A DNA stretch of 64,000 bases. Source: Entamoeba invadens IP1. Lineage: Eukaryota; Evosea; Mastigamoebida; Endamoebidae. The stretch lies in assembly GCF_000330505.1 (NCBI RefSeq), contig NW_004191777.1:549675-613674 (forward strand). The letters run 5' to 3'. The position numbers and the translations under genes are program-made. How positions within the stretch are numbered: position 1 is the first letter of the stretch; the number at the start of each line of letters is the position of its first letter. Below the pieces are notes generated by a model. It was not told where the DNA came from. It did no database searches and worked only from the letters and a program-made list of their open reading frames with translations. Of the stretch, positions 20,070 to 29,015 are shown piece by piece.

Positions 20070-20729
20070 ATGACACAAACAGAAGACAGCATAAGAGAAA
20101 ACGAACGACTCAAAGATATGATTAGTCACTACATAGAAACGCTGGTAGACTGCGCGGAGAATTATATGCAAAATGAAGACCACCCCGACCAAGTGGTACA
20201 AAACCAATACCAAGACACTCTCAAAAACATTTTAATAACAAGAAACCAAATCATTGGACACATCGAAGCACTTAAACTCAGTCAACGTAACCCGGAGAGT
20301 ATAAGGGATGAAAGAGCATTCAAACAAGAATACCAACAAAGTGTCGTCAATAACACCGAGACAATCACAAACGACCACCCCAAATTGAAGGAACTGAGAA
20401 GAAGAATGTGGGCTGCAAAGCATACAGAACCATTCCCAGAAGACGATAATGAGATCATCGTTCAAACCACAAACACATTCATTTGCCCACTCACGAAAAG
20501 GAGATTTGTCGAGCCATATAAGTCGAAAGTGTGTGGACACATATTTTCAAAGGATGCGATTTTCAACTTGATTGGACATGTCAAACAGATGAAATGCCCC
20601 TTTGCGGGATGTGACAAAATGGTTACCAAAGATGACTTTCAGTTGGACTATGAAACAGTGCACGCGATGGAGCGAGAAGCCAACACTAAAATGTCAGAGG
20701 ACGACTCCGATGATGGTGAGATTGTTTAA
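20070..20729 (+). CDS. SMC5/6 complex SUMO ligase NSE2/MMS21
   Basis: A 219-aa protein. Residues 1-115 are helical, as expected for the arm that packs along the SMC5 coiled coil. Residues 137-195 form an SP-RING: TFICPLTKRRFVEPYKSKVC, GHIFSKDAI, MKCPFAGCDKMV. The zinc ligands would be Cys155, His157, Cys176 and Cys181, with Cys139 the conserved structural residue. The IC..T...V.P...K.CGHI pattern separates NSE2 from PIAS-type ligases. The tail is acidic (SEDDSDDGEIV). It would SUMOylate repair and cohesion proteins as part of SMC5/6 in the nucleus. Confidence 0.87.
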   Translation: MTQTEDSIRENERLKDMISHYIETLVDCAENYMQNEDHPDQVVQNQYQDTLKNILITRNQIIGHIEALKLSQRNPESIRDERAFKQEYQQSVVNNTETITNDHPKLKELRRRMWAAKHTEPFPEDDNEIIVQTTNTFICPLTKRRFVEPYKSKVCGHIFSKDAIFNLIGHVKQMKCPFAGCDKMVTKDDFQLDYETVHAMEREANTKMSEDDSDDGEIV

Positions 20730-20907
20730 TTGTGAGTTGCTTGATTTAAGCACAGTGATTTTAACCAACCATTAGATTGTCGCGAAGCACCTTTCGAACG
20801 AGTTTTGAAATAAAAATAGATAATGTTTTGTTTTCAATTTTTTTAACAAGTCGGGATAACCCTACTTTTTGATAGCTTTTAAACTGATATATACGAAAAG
20901 AGTGTCA

Positions 20908-22038
20908 ATGGACGGAAGAAAGATATGGTTTTTAACACTGACACAAAGATGTAACTTGAGGTGCAAGTACTGTGGAAGTGACGAAGTCTATGACACGGAC
21001 ATGGAAGACTTAAACCCGTGGCCAATGGAAATAGATTACGATCTTACTGTTCTGAAGAAATTGGGAGAAGAAGTTAACCCTATTATTTGTTTCTATGGAG
21101 GTGAGCCATTACTTCGCCCTGACATCATATACGAAGTTATGGATATGATTCCACATGCAGAATTCATCTTTCAAACGAATGGGACATTGTTGAGCACCAT
21201 AAAAACTGAATATGTGAATAGGGTTGGCACGATATTAATATCATTGGACGGAGACTCGAAGAGAACAAATTTCAAAAGAGGTGCCAACACATATGAAAAA
21301 GCTATTGAAAACGTGAAGCTGATAAGAATGAATGGGTACAAAGGAGATTTGGTAGCACGAATGACTGTTTCTAAAGGATCACAGATATATGAGGATGTTA
21401 ACCATTTGATTAACTTGAAGTTTTTCGATCATGTCCACTGGCAACTGGACGTGTGTTGGGACTCACCAGCATACGTGTCTTGGGACTTTAAGTTCATTGA
21501 GTGGAGAGACACTGATTACCTCCCAGGTATTCATAGATTGGTTTCTGAGTGGGTCGACGTGATGAAATTTTCGGGAAAGGTGATGGGCATTGCGCCATTC
21601 ACAGCGATGATGTATTCGATACTCACCGGAGAAAAAATGGCACACGTCCGGTGTGGGTCTGGATTCACGTCATTCAATATTGCGACCAATGGTGATATCA
21701 CTGCTTGCCCTATAGCACCAGACATGGACATTTATGGAAAAGTCCAAGACAAAGACTTTGTCGAAGAGAAGATGGTGAACAAAGCCAAATTGATTGATCC
21801 ATGCAACAAAGAACATTGCGATGTATTTGAACTTTGTGGAGGAAGATGTTTATATGCAAATGGTTCGAAGTGGTGGGGTGACGAAGGGTTCAATGAAGTG
21901 TGTAAAAGCATACGAGGGTATATTAAAGAGATTCAGGACGTTGTACCAACCGTGAAACAACTGATTGAGGAAGGGAAATTGAAGATTGAGGATTTCCACT
22001 ATCCCAAGTTCAACAACTCAATAGAAGTGATTCCATAA
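20908..22038 (+). CDS. Radical SAM enzyme with SPASM domain, putative peptide-modifying type
   Basis: A 376-aa protein from the ATG at 20908. The radical SAM core starts almost at the N-terminus: CNLRCKYC (Cys15, Cys19, Cys22) binds the SAM-cleaving 4Fe-4S cluster, FYGGEPLLRP is the SAM-binding GGE motif, and ISLDGDSKRTN follows. The C-terminus has a complete SPASM cysteine set: C-x12-G-x4-C (in NIATNGDITACPI), then C-x4-C-x5-C-x3-C (DPCNKEHCDVFELCGGRC), then a last Cys in NEVCKSI. SPASM proteins bind auxiliary Fe-S clusters and mostly modify ribosomally made peptides or sulfatases. From memory this resembles the archaeal AF1577-type family more than sulfatase-maturing enzymes. Such enzymes are rare in eukaryotes, so lateral transfer is likely. 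No candidate peptide substrate is evident next door. Confidence 0.85.
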   Translation: MDGRKIWFLTLTQRCNLRCKYCGSDEVYDTDMEDLNPWPMEIDYDLTVLKKLGEEVNPIICFYGGEPLLRPDIIYEVMDMIPHAEFIFQTNGTLLSTIKTEYVNRVGTILISLDGDSKRTNFKRGANTYEKAIENVKLIRMNGYKGDLVARMTVSKGSQIYEDVNHLINLKFFDHVHWQLDVCWDSPAYVSWDFKFIEWRDTDYLPGIHRLVSEWVDVMKFSGKVMGIAPFTAMMYSILTGEKMAHVRCGSGFTSFNIATNGDITACPIAPDMDIYGKVQDKDFVEEKMVNKAKLIDPCNKEHCDVFELCGGRCLYANGSKWWGDEGFNEVCKSIRGYIKEIQDVVPTVKQLIEEGKLKIEDFHYPKFNNSIEVIP

Positions 22039-22099
22039 TTTATTGTTTTCGTTGTTTTCTTTATACACAGAAATTGAAATGAAGAAACCCTAAAATGAA

Positions 22100-24541
22100 T
22101 TAAAGGACAGCAGCCTTCTTTGCCGCTATACGTTCACTCTCTCTCTTAGCTCGTTCTTCGTCTTGTTGTCTCTTCTTCTTTTCTTCAGGCGTCATCAAAG
22201 ACTCTTCAAACGCTTTTTGTTCGGCTGCTTCCTTCTTTGCCCATTCTTTACGTTGAGCTGCTTTCTTCTCTTGTTCGGCTTTACGTTTAGCTTCTCTGTC
22301 TTGTTTAGCTTTTTCTCTCTCAGCCTTTCTTTCTGCTGTTCTTCTCTTCATGACTTCCATTGGATCTTCACCAGCCATCGTCTCGGTAAATTCCTTCTTT
22401 CGTTCTTCTAAGTCCGCCTCCGCTCTCTTTTTAATTCTCTCCATCTTCTTCTTTTGATCATTTTCTTCCTCTTCCTTCCGCTTTTTCTCCTCTTCGTCTC
22501 GGCGCTTTCGCTCAGCCTCTTGCCTCTTAAGATCATCCAATTCTCGCTGTTTTCTCGCGTCAAGACGTTCTTTTTGTTTACGCATTCTGTCCTCCTCCAT
22601 CTGTCTTCTTCGTTCTTCCATATCCTTTCTCGCCTTCTCTCGAGCAGATTGAATCGCCTTAAGTCGATCTTCACGCTCATTATGTCTCTTCATTGCAGGG
22701 TCTTCATTCTCTAATTTCTTCTGTCGCTCAGCTTCTTTGGCCGCAGCTTCCTTCTTAAGTTGCTCGTCACGTTCTTCCGCTTTTCTCTCCTCTTCCTCTT
22801 CTTTACGCATTTTCTCTTCTTCGTCGTCAGAGTCGATTTTGGTTGCTTTCGCGTCTTTTTTGTTATCAACTTCGTCGTCGGACTCTTCGGATACTTTACG
22901 GTTCAAAGCAGCAAACGCCTTTGCTTTTGCGTCATCGGCGGCCGCTAAGTCCTTTTTGTCTTTGTCGTTCTTCGCATTACGCTCTTTCTTCTTTTTCATG
23001 ATGTCTGCTAAGTCGTCGTCCGAAAGATCATTGTCGCTATCAAGCGAATCTTTTTTGGCTGCAGTCTTCGTGTCCGTTTTTTTGGTTGGTACGTCGTCAT
23101 CATCGGAATCAGACAAGTCAATTTTCTTTGGAGCCGCCTTCTTTGGTTTAATATCATCATCACTATCGGATAAGTCTAGTGAGTCTTTTTTTGCTGCAGT
23201 CTTAGCTGCTGGCTTTTTCGGAGATAAATTGTCATCGTCGGAGTCAGACAAGTCAATTTTTTTTGTGGCTGTCTTTTTAGCTGGTTTTATATCATCATCA
23301 CTATCTGACAAGTCTAATGAATCCTTTTTAGCTGGGGCCTTAGCTGCTGGTTTCTTGTCAAGTAAGTCATCGTCATCGCTGTCTGATAAGTCGACTTTTT
23401 TGGCAGTAGCCTTTTTTGCTGGTTTAATATCGTCATCACTGTCGCTAAGGTCTAAAGAGTCTTTCTTAGCAGCAGGTTTTTTTGGTGACAAGTCATCATC
23501 GGAGTCACTTAAATCCATCTTTTTTGTCGCTGCTTTCTTGGCTGGTTTTTTGTCCAACAAATCGTCATCATCATCACTGTCTGACAGGTCAATTTTCTTG
23601 GCAGCCGTCTTCTTTGGTTTGACATCCAAGTCATCGTCGCTATCACTTAGATCAACTTTCTTCGCTGGTGCTTTCGCAGCAGGTTTTTTGTCTAACAAGT
23701 CATCGTCATCAGAATCGGACAAGTCAATTTTCTTGGCAGCGGTTTTTTTAGCCGGTTTTATATCATCGTCGCTATCGGATAAGTCTAATGAGTCTTTCTT
23801 CGCTGCGGTCTTAGCTGCTGGTTTCTTATCTAACAGATCATCGTCATCGGAATCAGACAAACTGATCTTCTTTGTGGCTGTCTTTTTAGCTGGTTTGATA
23901 TCGTCATCACTATCTGACAAATCTAGTGAGTCTTTTTTAGCAACTGCTTTTTTTGTTGGTTTCTTATCTAACAAATCATCATCGTCACTGTCTGATAAGT
24001 CGATTTTTTTAGTCGCAGTCTTCTTTGGTTTCAAATCAAGGTCATCATCAGAGTCACTCAAATCGAGTTTTTTTGACGGTGCTTTAGCAGCAGGTTTCTT
24101 ATCTAACAAGTCATCGTCGTCACTGTCTGACAAACTAATTTTTTTTGTTGCTGTCTTTTTTGGCTTGATATCCAAATCATCATCACTGTCTGAGTCACTT
24201 AAATCCATTTTCTTTGCTGCTGCTTTCTTTGTTGGTTTAGTATCCAAGAGATCGTCATCGTCACTATCACTCAAATCAATTTTTTTAGACGCTGTTTTCT
24301 TTGGTTTAATATCCAAGTCGTCGTCTGAGTCTGACAGATTAATTTTTTTCGCTGACGCCTTTTTAGTTGGTTTAATATCCAAGTCGTCATCATCTGAATC
24401 ACTTAAGTCGATCTTTTTTGAAGCTGGTTTCTTAGCAGCGGGTTTTCCTGAAAGGAGGTCGTCGTCGCTATCACTAAGATCAAACTTTTTCGAAGAAGTC
24501 TTCTTTGGTTTAAAGTCCAAGTCACTGTCTGAGTCGCTCAT
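22100..24541 (-). CDS. SDSDDD-repeat phosphoprotein, Nopp140/SRP40-like
   Basis: An 813-aa protein from the ATG at 24541 (AAAAAATGAGCGAC context). An in-frame ATG at 24571 would add 10 residues. Residues 1-500 hold about 21 clear units of the form KK-x-DLSDSDDDD-LLDKKPAAK, alternating acidic Ser clusters (ideal casein kinase 2 sites) with Lys/Ala/Pro linkers, as in nucleolar Nopp140/SRP40 chaperones. Residues 560-813 form a very charged helix (RKEEEEERKAEERDEQLKK, MEERRRQMEEDRMRKQ) of coiled-coil or single-alpha-helix type. Nucleolar localisation and assembly of snoRNP or Pol I factors are inferred from composition only. The repeat creates a long antisense open frame that is not a gene. Confidence 0.85.
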   Translation of the reverse strand: MSDSDSDLDFKPKKTSSKKFDLSDSDDDLLSGKPAAKKPASKKIDLSDSDDDDLDIKPTKKASAKKINLSDSDDDLDIKPKKTASKKIDLSDSDDDDLLDTKPTKKAAAKKMDLSDSDSDDDLDIKPKKTATKKISLSDSDDDDLLDKKPAAKAPSKKLDLSDSDDDLDLKPKKTATKKIDLSDSDDDDLLDKKPTKKAVAKKDSLDLSDSDDDIKPAKKTATKKISLSDSDDDDLLDKKPAAKTAAKKDSLDLSDSDDDIKPAKKTAAKKIDLSDSDDDDLLDKKPAAKAPAKKVDLSDSDDDLDVKPKKTAAKKIDLSDSDDDDDLLDKKPAKKAATKKMDLSDSDDDLSPKKPAAKKDSLDLSDSDDDIKPAKKATAKKVDLSDSDDDDLLDKKPAAKAPAKKDSLDLSDSDDDIKPAKKTATKKIDLSDSDDDNLSPKKPAAKTAAKKDSLDLSDSDDDIKPKKAAPKKIDLSDSDDDDVPTKKTDTKTAAKKDSLDSDNDLSDDDLADIMKKKKERNAKNDKDKKDLAAADDAKAKAFAALNRKVSEESDDEVDNKKDAKATKIDSDDEEEKMRKEEEEERKAEERDEQLKKEAAAKEAERQKKLENEDPAMKRHNEREDRLKAIQSAREKARKDMEERRRQMEEDRMRKQKERLDARKQRELDDLKRQEAERKRRDEEEKKRKEEEENDQKKKMERIKKRAEADLEERKKEFTETMAGEDPMEVMKRRTAERKAEREKAKQDREAKRKAEQEKKAAQRKEWAKKEAAEQKAFEESLMTPEEKKKRQQDEERAKRESERIAAKKAAVL
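23010..24530 (-). repeat. Coding tandem repeats, about 21 SDSDDD units
   Basis: Two alternating unit types are visible: a longer one ending LLDKKPAAK and a shorter one starting KKDSLDLSDSDDDIKP. The pairs are themselves repeated, suggesting growth by unequal exchange of a two-unit block. Confidence 0.85.
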
Positions 24542-25118
24542 TTTTTGTTTTAGTTCTATTCCAAGTTCCATTAATGGACGTGCAACAATTTCAATTTCGT
24601 CGGACTATCTTTCAACAAAATAACGGGGGTTTAGTTATTTGCTTTTTGAAAAGTTTTTTCAATCCACTTCCCTTTTCAAGTTGTTTTTGAAAATAATTAA
24701 CTATAATGGTATCACATTGTTATTATAGTTTTAAAATTTGTTTTCCAAAAAATTTTTTATAGTTTTTTATTTTTTGGCATTTACTGTCTCTGTTTACTAT
24801 TTTCTTTTATTACTATTAAAGTTTAATTACCAACTATTTTATTTAGTAAAAAATTTTAGAAAATTGGTAAAATTTATCAATCAACAAAATAGTATATAAT
24901 TACTGTAATTTTATATAGTTTTTTAGTATAGTAAAAATATTAAAATAATATTTAATAACGAATTATTATAAATAATAAAACAAATAGTTAATGTAACCAT
25001 AATTTTGGTTATATTAAAATACAGTGAATATTTTTCGTGAGGAATAAAAAACGAATAACAAAAAAATTTAAAATGTTTTTCAAACCCTCCAAAAAAAGAA
25101 CTCAATGTTTCATTACTA
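24542..25118. other. Intergenic, 580 bp
   Basis: Very AT-rich shared upstream region of two divergent genes. No further gene is seen. Confidence 0.5.
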
Positions 25119-26536
25119 ATGTACGCAATACAGCAGCAACAACAAACCACACAAAAGTACATTAAGGACTACAGGTTCTTTTCTTTCGACTTTGTTACAC
25201 AAACCGTTTGTCAAAGTCAAAGTGTCGTTCCATCAAGTCCAGAGATACAATCGAAAAAGTACACGCCACTTACTGTTGTTAACACACAGCAAAGTGCTCA
25301 AATCACAAGCTCAATGTACAAACCCCAAGTATTCAACACAAATTTTCAACAACAACCTTCACACCCTCAAGAAACAAAGTTTCAGCAACAAAGTTTTCAA
25401 GGCACTCAACAGAGCATGAACGGTGTTCTTCAACAGAATATCAAAGTGCTGACTCCTCCCTTTTCATTACCAAAGACAGAACCACCAAAGACTCAAGAGG
25501 TTAACCCCATCAATGCAAAAGGGGTTGGTTTCCAACCACCACTTATTTTGCAACAAAATAATGTTCAACCCGCTCACCAAAGTACTGTCGCACAACAACC
25601 AATACTTAATGAAAACAAACTCGAAGTCGTCAATCAAAACTTGGCAACTCCAACCAAAGAAGAAATCAAAGAAGCTGTGCCTCTGAATTTCAATGGAAAC
25701 GAAGAAGTTAAAAAGATGATAGAAATTCCAAATATGTCAGTTCCTCAAAAAAGTGAACTTCCTGTGCAACACCAAATCGAGGAGATTCCAAAGGAACATT
25801 CAGATGCACCACAACAACTTCAACAACACACTCAAATCACACAAATCCCTCAACCAATGCAAATTCCTCAAGAACTTCCAACAGTTCAAGTCACTCAAGA
25901 CAATCAACCACCTCAACCAATGGACGCACAACCACCATTGGACTTCATAGAATTGCAAGTGGAAGAGCCTTTGGATTCGCCTCAAACATCAGTGCCAATT
26001 CAGCCACCCCCAGTTTCACAACAACAAATTGACCCACCAAAGCTTCCAGACCCAGAACACATGACTCCTCTACAAAGGAAAAACTACGAGAACGAGAAAC
26101 GGAAAATGGACGCCAAAGTTAATCCTTATTCCAACCAAGGACCACCAACAGTTCCTCTGAAAGGTTACATGATTAAGGAAGTGTATGGTGTTCGTGTTCC
26201 TATTATATACAGACAAGGGTTTGTTTTCTCAAGAATCTATCTTAAAATAGATTCTCTATATAGTTAATTAATAACAATTTAACTATACAACAAACTATTG
26301 GTTTTACACTTAGATGCTACGAATTACTCAACAAACACTTCTGCCAAATGGGATATTCACCAGAGGAAGCGCGTGCGCACGCAATTGAAGAAGAGAAGGC
26401 GCTCTCCGAGCACTCGTCTGATTCCCAGAATTTCTTGATCCACCGATCACGGCGGTTCAAAATCCTCGGCATTGAGTTGCCGAAACAGAAGAAAGACAAA
26501 CCAAAGAAGAAAGAAAAGAAGGTGGCCAAGCAGTGA
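25119..26536 (+). CDS. Gln/Pro-rich protein with conserved-looking C-terminus (one 95-nt intron)
   Basis: Exon 1 is 25119-26218 and exon 2 is 26314-26536. The intron 26219-26313 begins GTTTGTTTTC and ends ACTTAG, and removing it joins PIIYRQG to CYELLNKHFC in frame, giving about 440 aa. Residues 1-310 are Gln/Pro-rich low-complexity sequence. The C-terminal 120 residues are ordered and charged (MTPLQRKNYENEKRKMDAKV, KEVYGVRVPIIYRQG, CQMGYSPEEARAHAIEEEKA) and end in a Lys-rich tail. Gln-rich arms with a compact end are common in transcription or RNA-binding cofactors, but I do not recognise the domain. The intron carries a perfect hairpin at 26232-26255. Confidence 0.75.
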
Positions 26537-26592
26537 GTAACTTATAGATATAATTCAGGTATACAGTTACGGTTCGACAATACACTTATGAA

Positions 26593-27567
26593 TTACGACA
26601 GTTTGAGGATGTTCTGCAACTTTTGTTTGCTCACTTTCAACGAGACGACCCCACGACGTATTGTTATAAGTCCTCTCTCGCTTAACCACTTTAGAGTCTT
26701 TTTGTATGCTAAGAACGACACGGTTTTGTTTGTTGCACTGAATGCATTAAAGCACTGTTCAATGCTACAAGCATCGCCACAGACTATCCCAGAAAGGACT
26801 TCCTTTTCTAAACTACTTAACGAAGCTGTTTGATCCAAAACAACAGCCGATCTTGTCTTTGTCTTCGGAGCGTCTTGTGTTACTACGGGCGTAACGAACC
26901 AACTTTGATCTTTCCACCTGTCTCCCGTTATTGTGTTAATCACGAGTCGCATTTTGATCATTTGAGCAAAGGAAAAGAGGAAGGGTCCATCGACTGAATT
27001 GGTGTTAAGAATGAATCGTGTTGTTGGGAAATTTGATATTAAAGTTGGAAGTAAGTCGATGAAGAATTGCCTGTGGGAAAGGAGAAAGGGAGTGTCAATG
27101 TCGTTGAGTACAAATAGGTAATTTCGCTTCACTTCTTTCGTTGGTGACAAATTGGAGAGAATGTAATTCACGTCCGCAGTCGTTTTGAAAGAGAAGTCTT
27201 GGTTGATTGGATACGTTGTTGTTATTTTGTTGTATATCTGGAATAATGCACACGCACAGTTTCTCTCGTTCGTAAAGTGTGAACAATTGATATATTTCGG
27301 TGATAACCCTTTAATTCTCTCCACTAAAGATTTTGTTGAGTAACACGATTTGTCACAAAGACCAGTGTTTAAAACGTTGTGACAAATAATGGTACATGGC
27401 ATCAGAGAAGATTTGTAGAATGAATTTCCAATGGTTCCATCTGTCTCCGATTTTTGAATTCTTTCTGTGAGATCAAAGCATTTAAAAGTCATCTTCTTTT
27501 TTGGAAGGAATTCGAGTAATGTTGATGACATTTGTTTGATGTGGAAAGTCTTTTTGTCTTCTTCCAT
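26593..27567 (-). CDS. Divergent ORC/CDC6-like protein (tentative)
   Basis: A 324-aa protein starting at the ATG at 27567. The order of elements resembles an ORC subunit. There is a strand-loop-helix where Walker A should be, but reading HNVLNTGLCDKSCYSTKS without the GxxGxGK[ST] pattern. Then come PKYINCSHFTNE (compare FVNC in ORC5), a Walker-B-like strand YLFVLNDIDTPF, and a C-terminal winged-helix-like part (LSSLEKEVLSGIVC, KTLKWLSERGLITIRR). ORC4 and ORC5 tolerate loss of ATPase motifs, so a non-catalytic ORC subunit would fit. The similarity is by eye and weak; an unrelated winged-helix protein is the alternative. The gene converges with the Q-rich gene, 56 bp apart. Confidence 0.4.
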   Translation of the reverse strand: MEEDKKTFHIKQMSSTLLEFLPKKKMTFKCFDLTERIQKSETDGTIGNSFYKSSLMPCTIICHNVLNTGLCDKSCYSTKSLVERIKGLSPKYINCSHFTNERNCACALFQIYNKITTTYPINQDFSFKTTADVNYILSNLSPTKEVKRNYLFVLNDIDTPFLLSHRQFFIDLLPTLISNFPTTRFILNTNSVDGPFLFSFAQMIKMRLVINTITGDRWKDQSWFVTPVVTQDAPKTKTRSAVVLDQTASLSSLEKEVLSGIVCGDACSIEQCFNAFSATNKTVSFLAYKKTLKWLSERGLITIRRGVVSLKVSKQKLQNILKLS

Positions 27568-27649
27568 TTGAATAAATGAGTTTTTCTTTTTTGTACCTTT
27601 TCACAAATTTTAAATAACATATATTATATTATTATTTATATTCACTATA

Positions 27650-27680
27650 TTATAATATATATATATATATATTATATTAG
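27650..27680. repeat. AT dinucleotide tract
   Basis: A TATATATA tract in the shared upstream region between the ORC-like gene and the Rab gene. Confidence 0.6.
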
Positions 27681-27819
27681 ATATTAGATATCTATTATGA
27701 TAGTAAATAATATTGACAAAGAAGAAACATTTTTGTTCCAAATTCTTTGTTTTAAAAAATGAAAAAAATAGAAAACGAATAGAATTATTAAAATTAAAGC
27801 GAACTAGAAAATTAAAGGA

Positions 27820-28572
27820 ATGAGTAAACCCAACATCTCAGCAAATGTGTGTTCTTTAATCGTAACAAAGGAAAAAAAATACAATTTGAATATTAACGGT
27901 TAGATTGTCATAGTTGGTGCAAGTGCTGTTGGAAAGACAAGTTTGTCGAATCAGTTGGTTNNNNNNNNNNNNNNNNNNNNNNNNNNNNNNNNNNNNNNNN
28001 NNNNNNNNNNNNNNNNNNNNNNNNNNNNNNNNNNNNNNNNNNNNNNNNNNNNNNNNNNNNGTTTGTCTTCTCTTTCGATTTGAATTAAATAGTTCTTTTA
28101 TAATAAAAATACTATTTACTATACTATAATACAAAGGTATGACAAGAAGTGTGGACAAGAACAATACAAGTCATTAGCGAGTCAGTATTACAGAGAAACC
28201 CAAGGTGCTCTCATTGTGTATGACATAACGAACAGGGATTCCTTTGATTATCTTCAAGAATGGATCGATGATGTTTCGATGTATTGTCCCCAAGGTGTGA
28301 AAATAGTGTTAGTTGGGAATAAGGTTGATCTTGAGAATCAAGCGCGTGCGGTGACTTACGCTGAAGGTAAAAAGTTTGCTGATGAGGGTGGATATGACTT
28401 TTTCGAGACCTCTGCCAAATTGAATATCAAAGTAGAAGACGCTTTTCGAGGGTTGGTCACCAAGATCGTCCAGGCTGATCATTCGCACACGACAGAAGTC
28501 ACCCAGAGTTCACAAGACCGAGTCAAAATAACTCAACAAAAAACACAAGAGGAAAAGAAAGGGTGTTGCTGA
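27820..28572 (+). CDS. Rab-family small GTPase, interrupted by assembly gap
   Basis: Exon 1 (27820-27846) encodes MSKPNISAN. An intron at 27847-27903 (GTGTGTTC...GGTTAG) leads into IVIVGASAVGKTSLSNQLV, the P-loop. 100 Ns (27961-28060) hide the switch I region. GTTTGTCTTC follows immediately at 28061 and is a 5' splice site. The last exon resumes before CGQEQYKSLASQYYRETQ (G3 switch II); acceptor choice decides whether it reads WDTCGQE or a longer form. Later motifs are GNKVDL (G4) and ETSAK (G5). The C-terminus KKGCC is a Rab-type double-cysteine geranylgeranylation site. It would act in vesicle traffic on a membrane compartment. The subfamily cannot be assigned with the effector loop missing. 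Confidence 0.85.
27961..28060. other. Assembly gap (100 N)
   Basis: A run of exactly 100 N, probably of nominal length, inside the Rab gene. Confidence 1.
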
Positions 28573-29015
28573 TATCATTTTTATTGGTTTATTGGGGTTT
28601 GAAATTTTCATTTTCTAATGACAAGTTTGACTTTGGTTTGTCCGAATCTTTTTAATAGTGAATTCTAAGATTCTTCAAGAAAGGAATTGTTGTTGTTTTT
28701 TAGTCGAACACAACGAGCTTTTTTATCTCCCGATGAGTTAAAAAGTGCTAGGAATGCTGAACTTTTTCATTTGAAGTTGAATCTTTTCTATTAAAAGAAG
28801 TGAACGGAGAAGAGATGAACAAATTCTTATCAAATACATCAAATTCAATTAACAAAAAGATTCAAATTCAAAAAATGGTAAAAAAAGAAAGAAGATCAAA
28901 GAGAAGGCAAATCCGTGTCTTCTGTATAACTGGTTCCGTTTGTAGAAAAAAACATTTAAAAAATTCTCTGTAAGAAAAATGAGAGAATTACAACTCTGTA
29001 AACTGAGAAAGAGAG
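28573..29015. other. Intergenic, 440 bp
   Basis: No gene recognised. It contains the upstream region of the RhoGAP gene. Confidence 0.5.

Noticed and set aside
22737..24623. 628-codon open frame on the plus strand
   Set aside because: It is exactly antisense to the SDSDDD-repeat gene. Its Ser/Phe/Ala-rich sequence is what the reverse complement of Asp/Ser/Lys codons gives, and its boundaries match no start context.
26348..26536. Independent 62-aa gene
   Set aside because: It is the in-phase second exon of the Q/P-rich gene behind a consensus GTTTGT...TAG intron.
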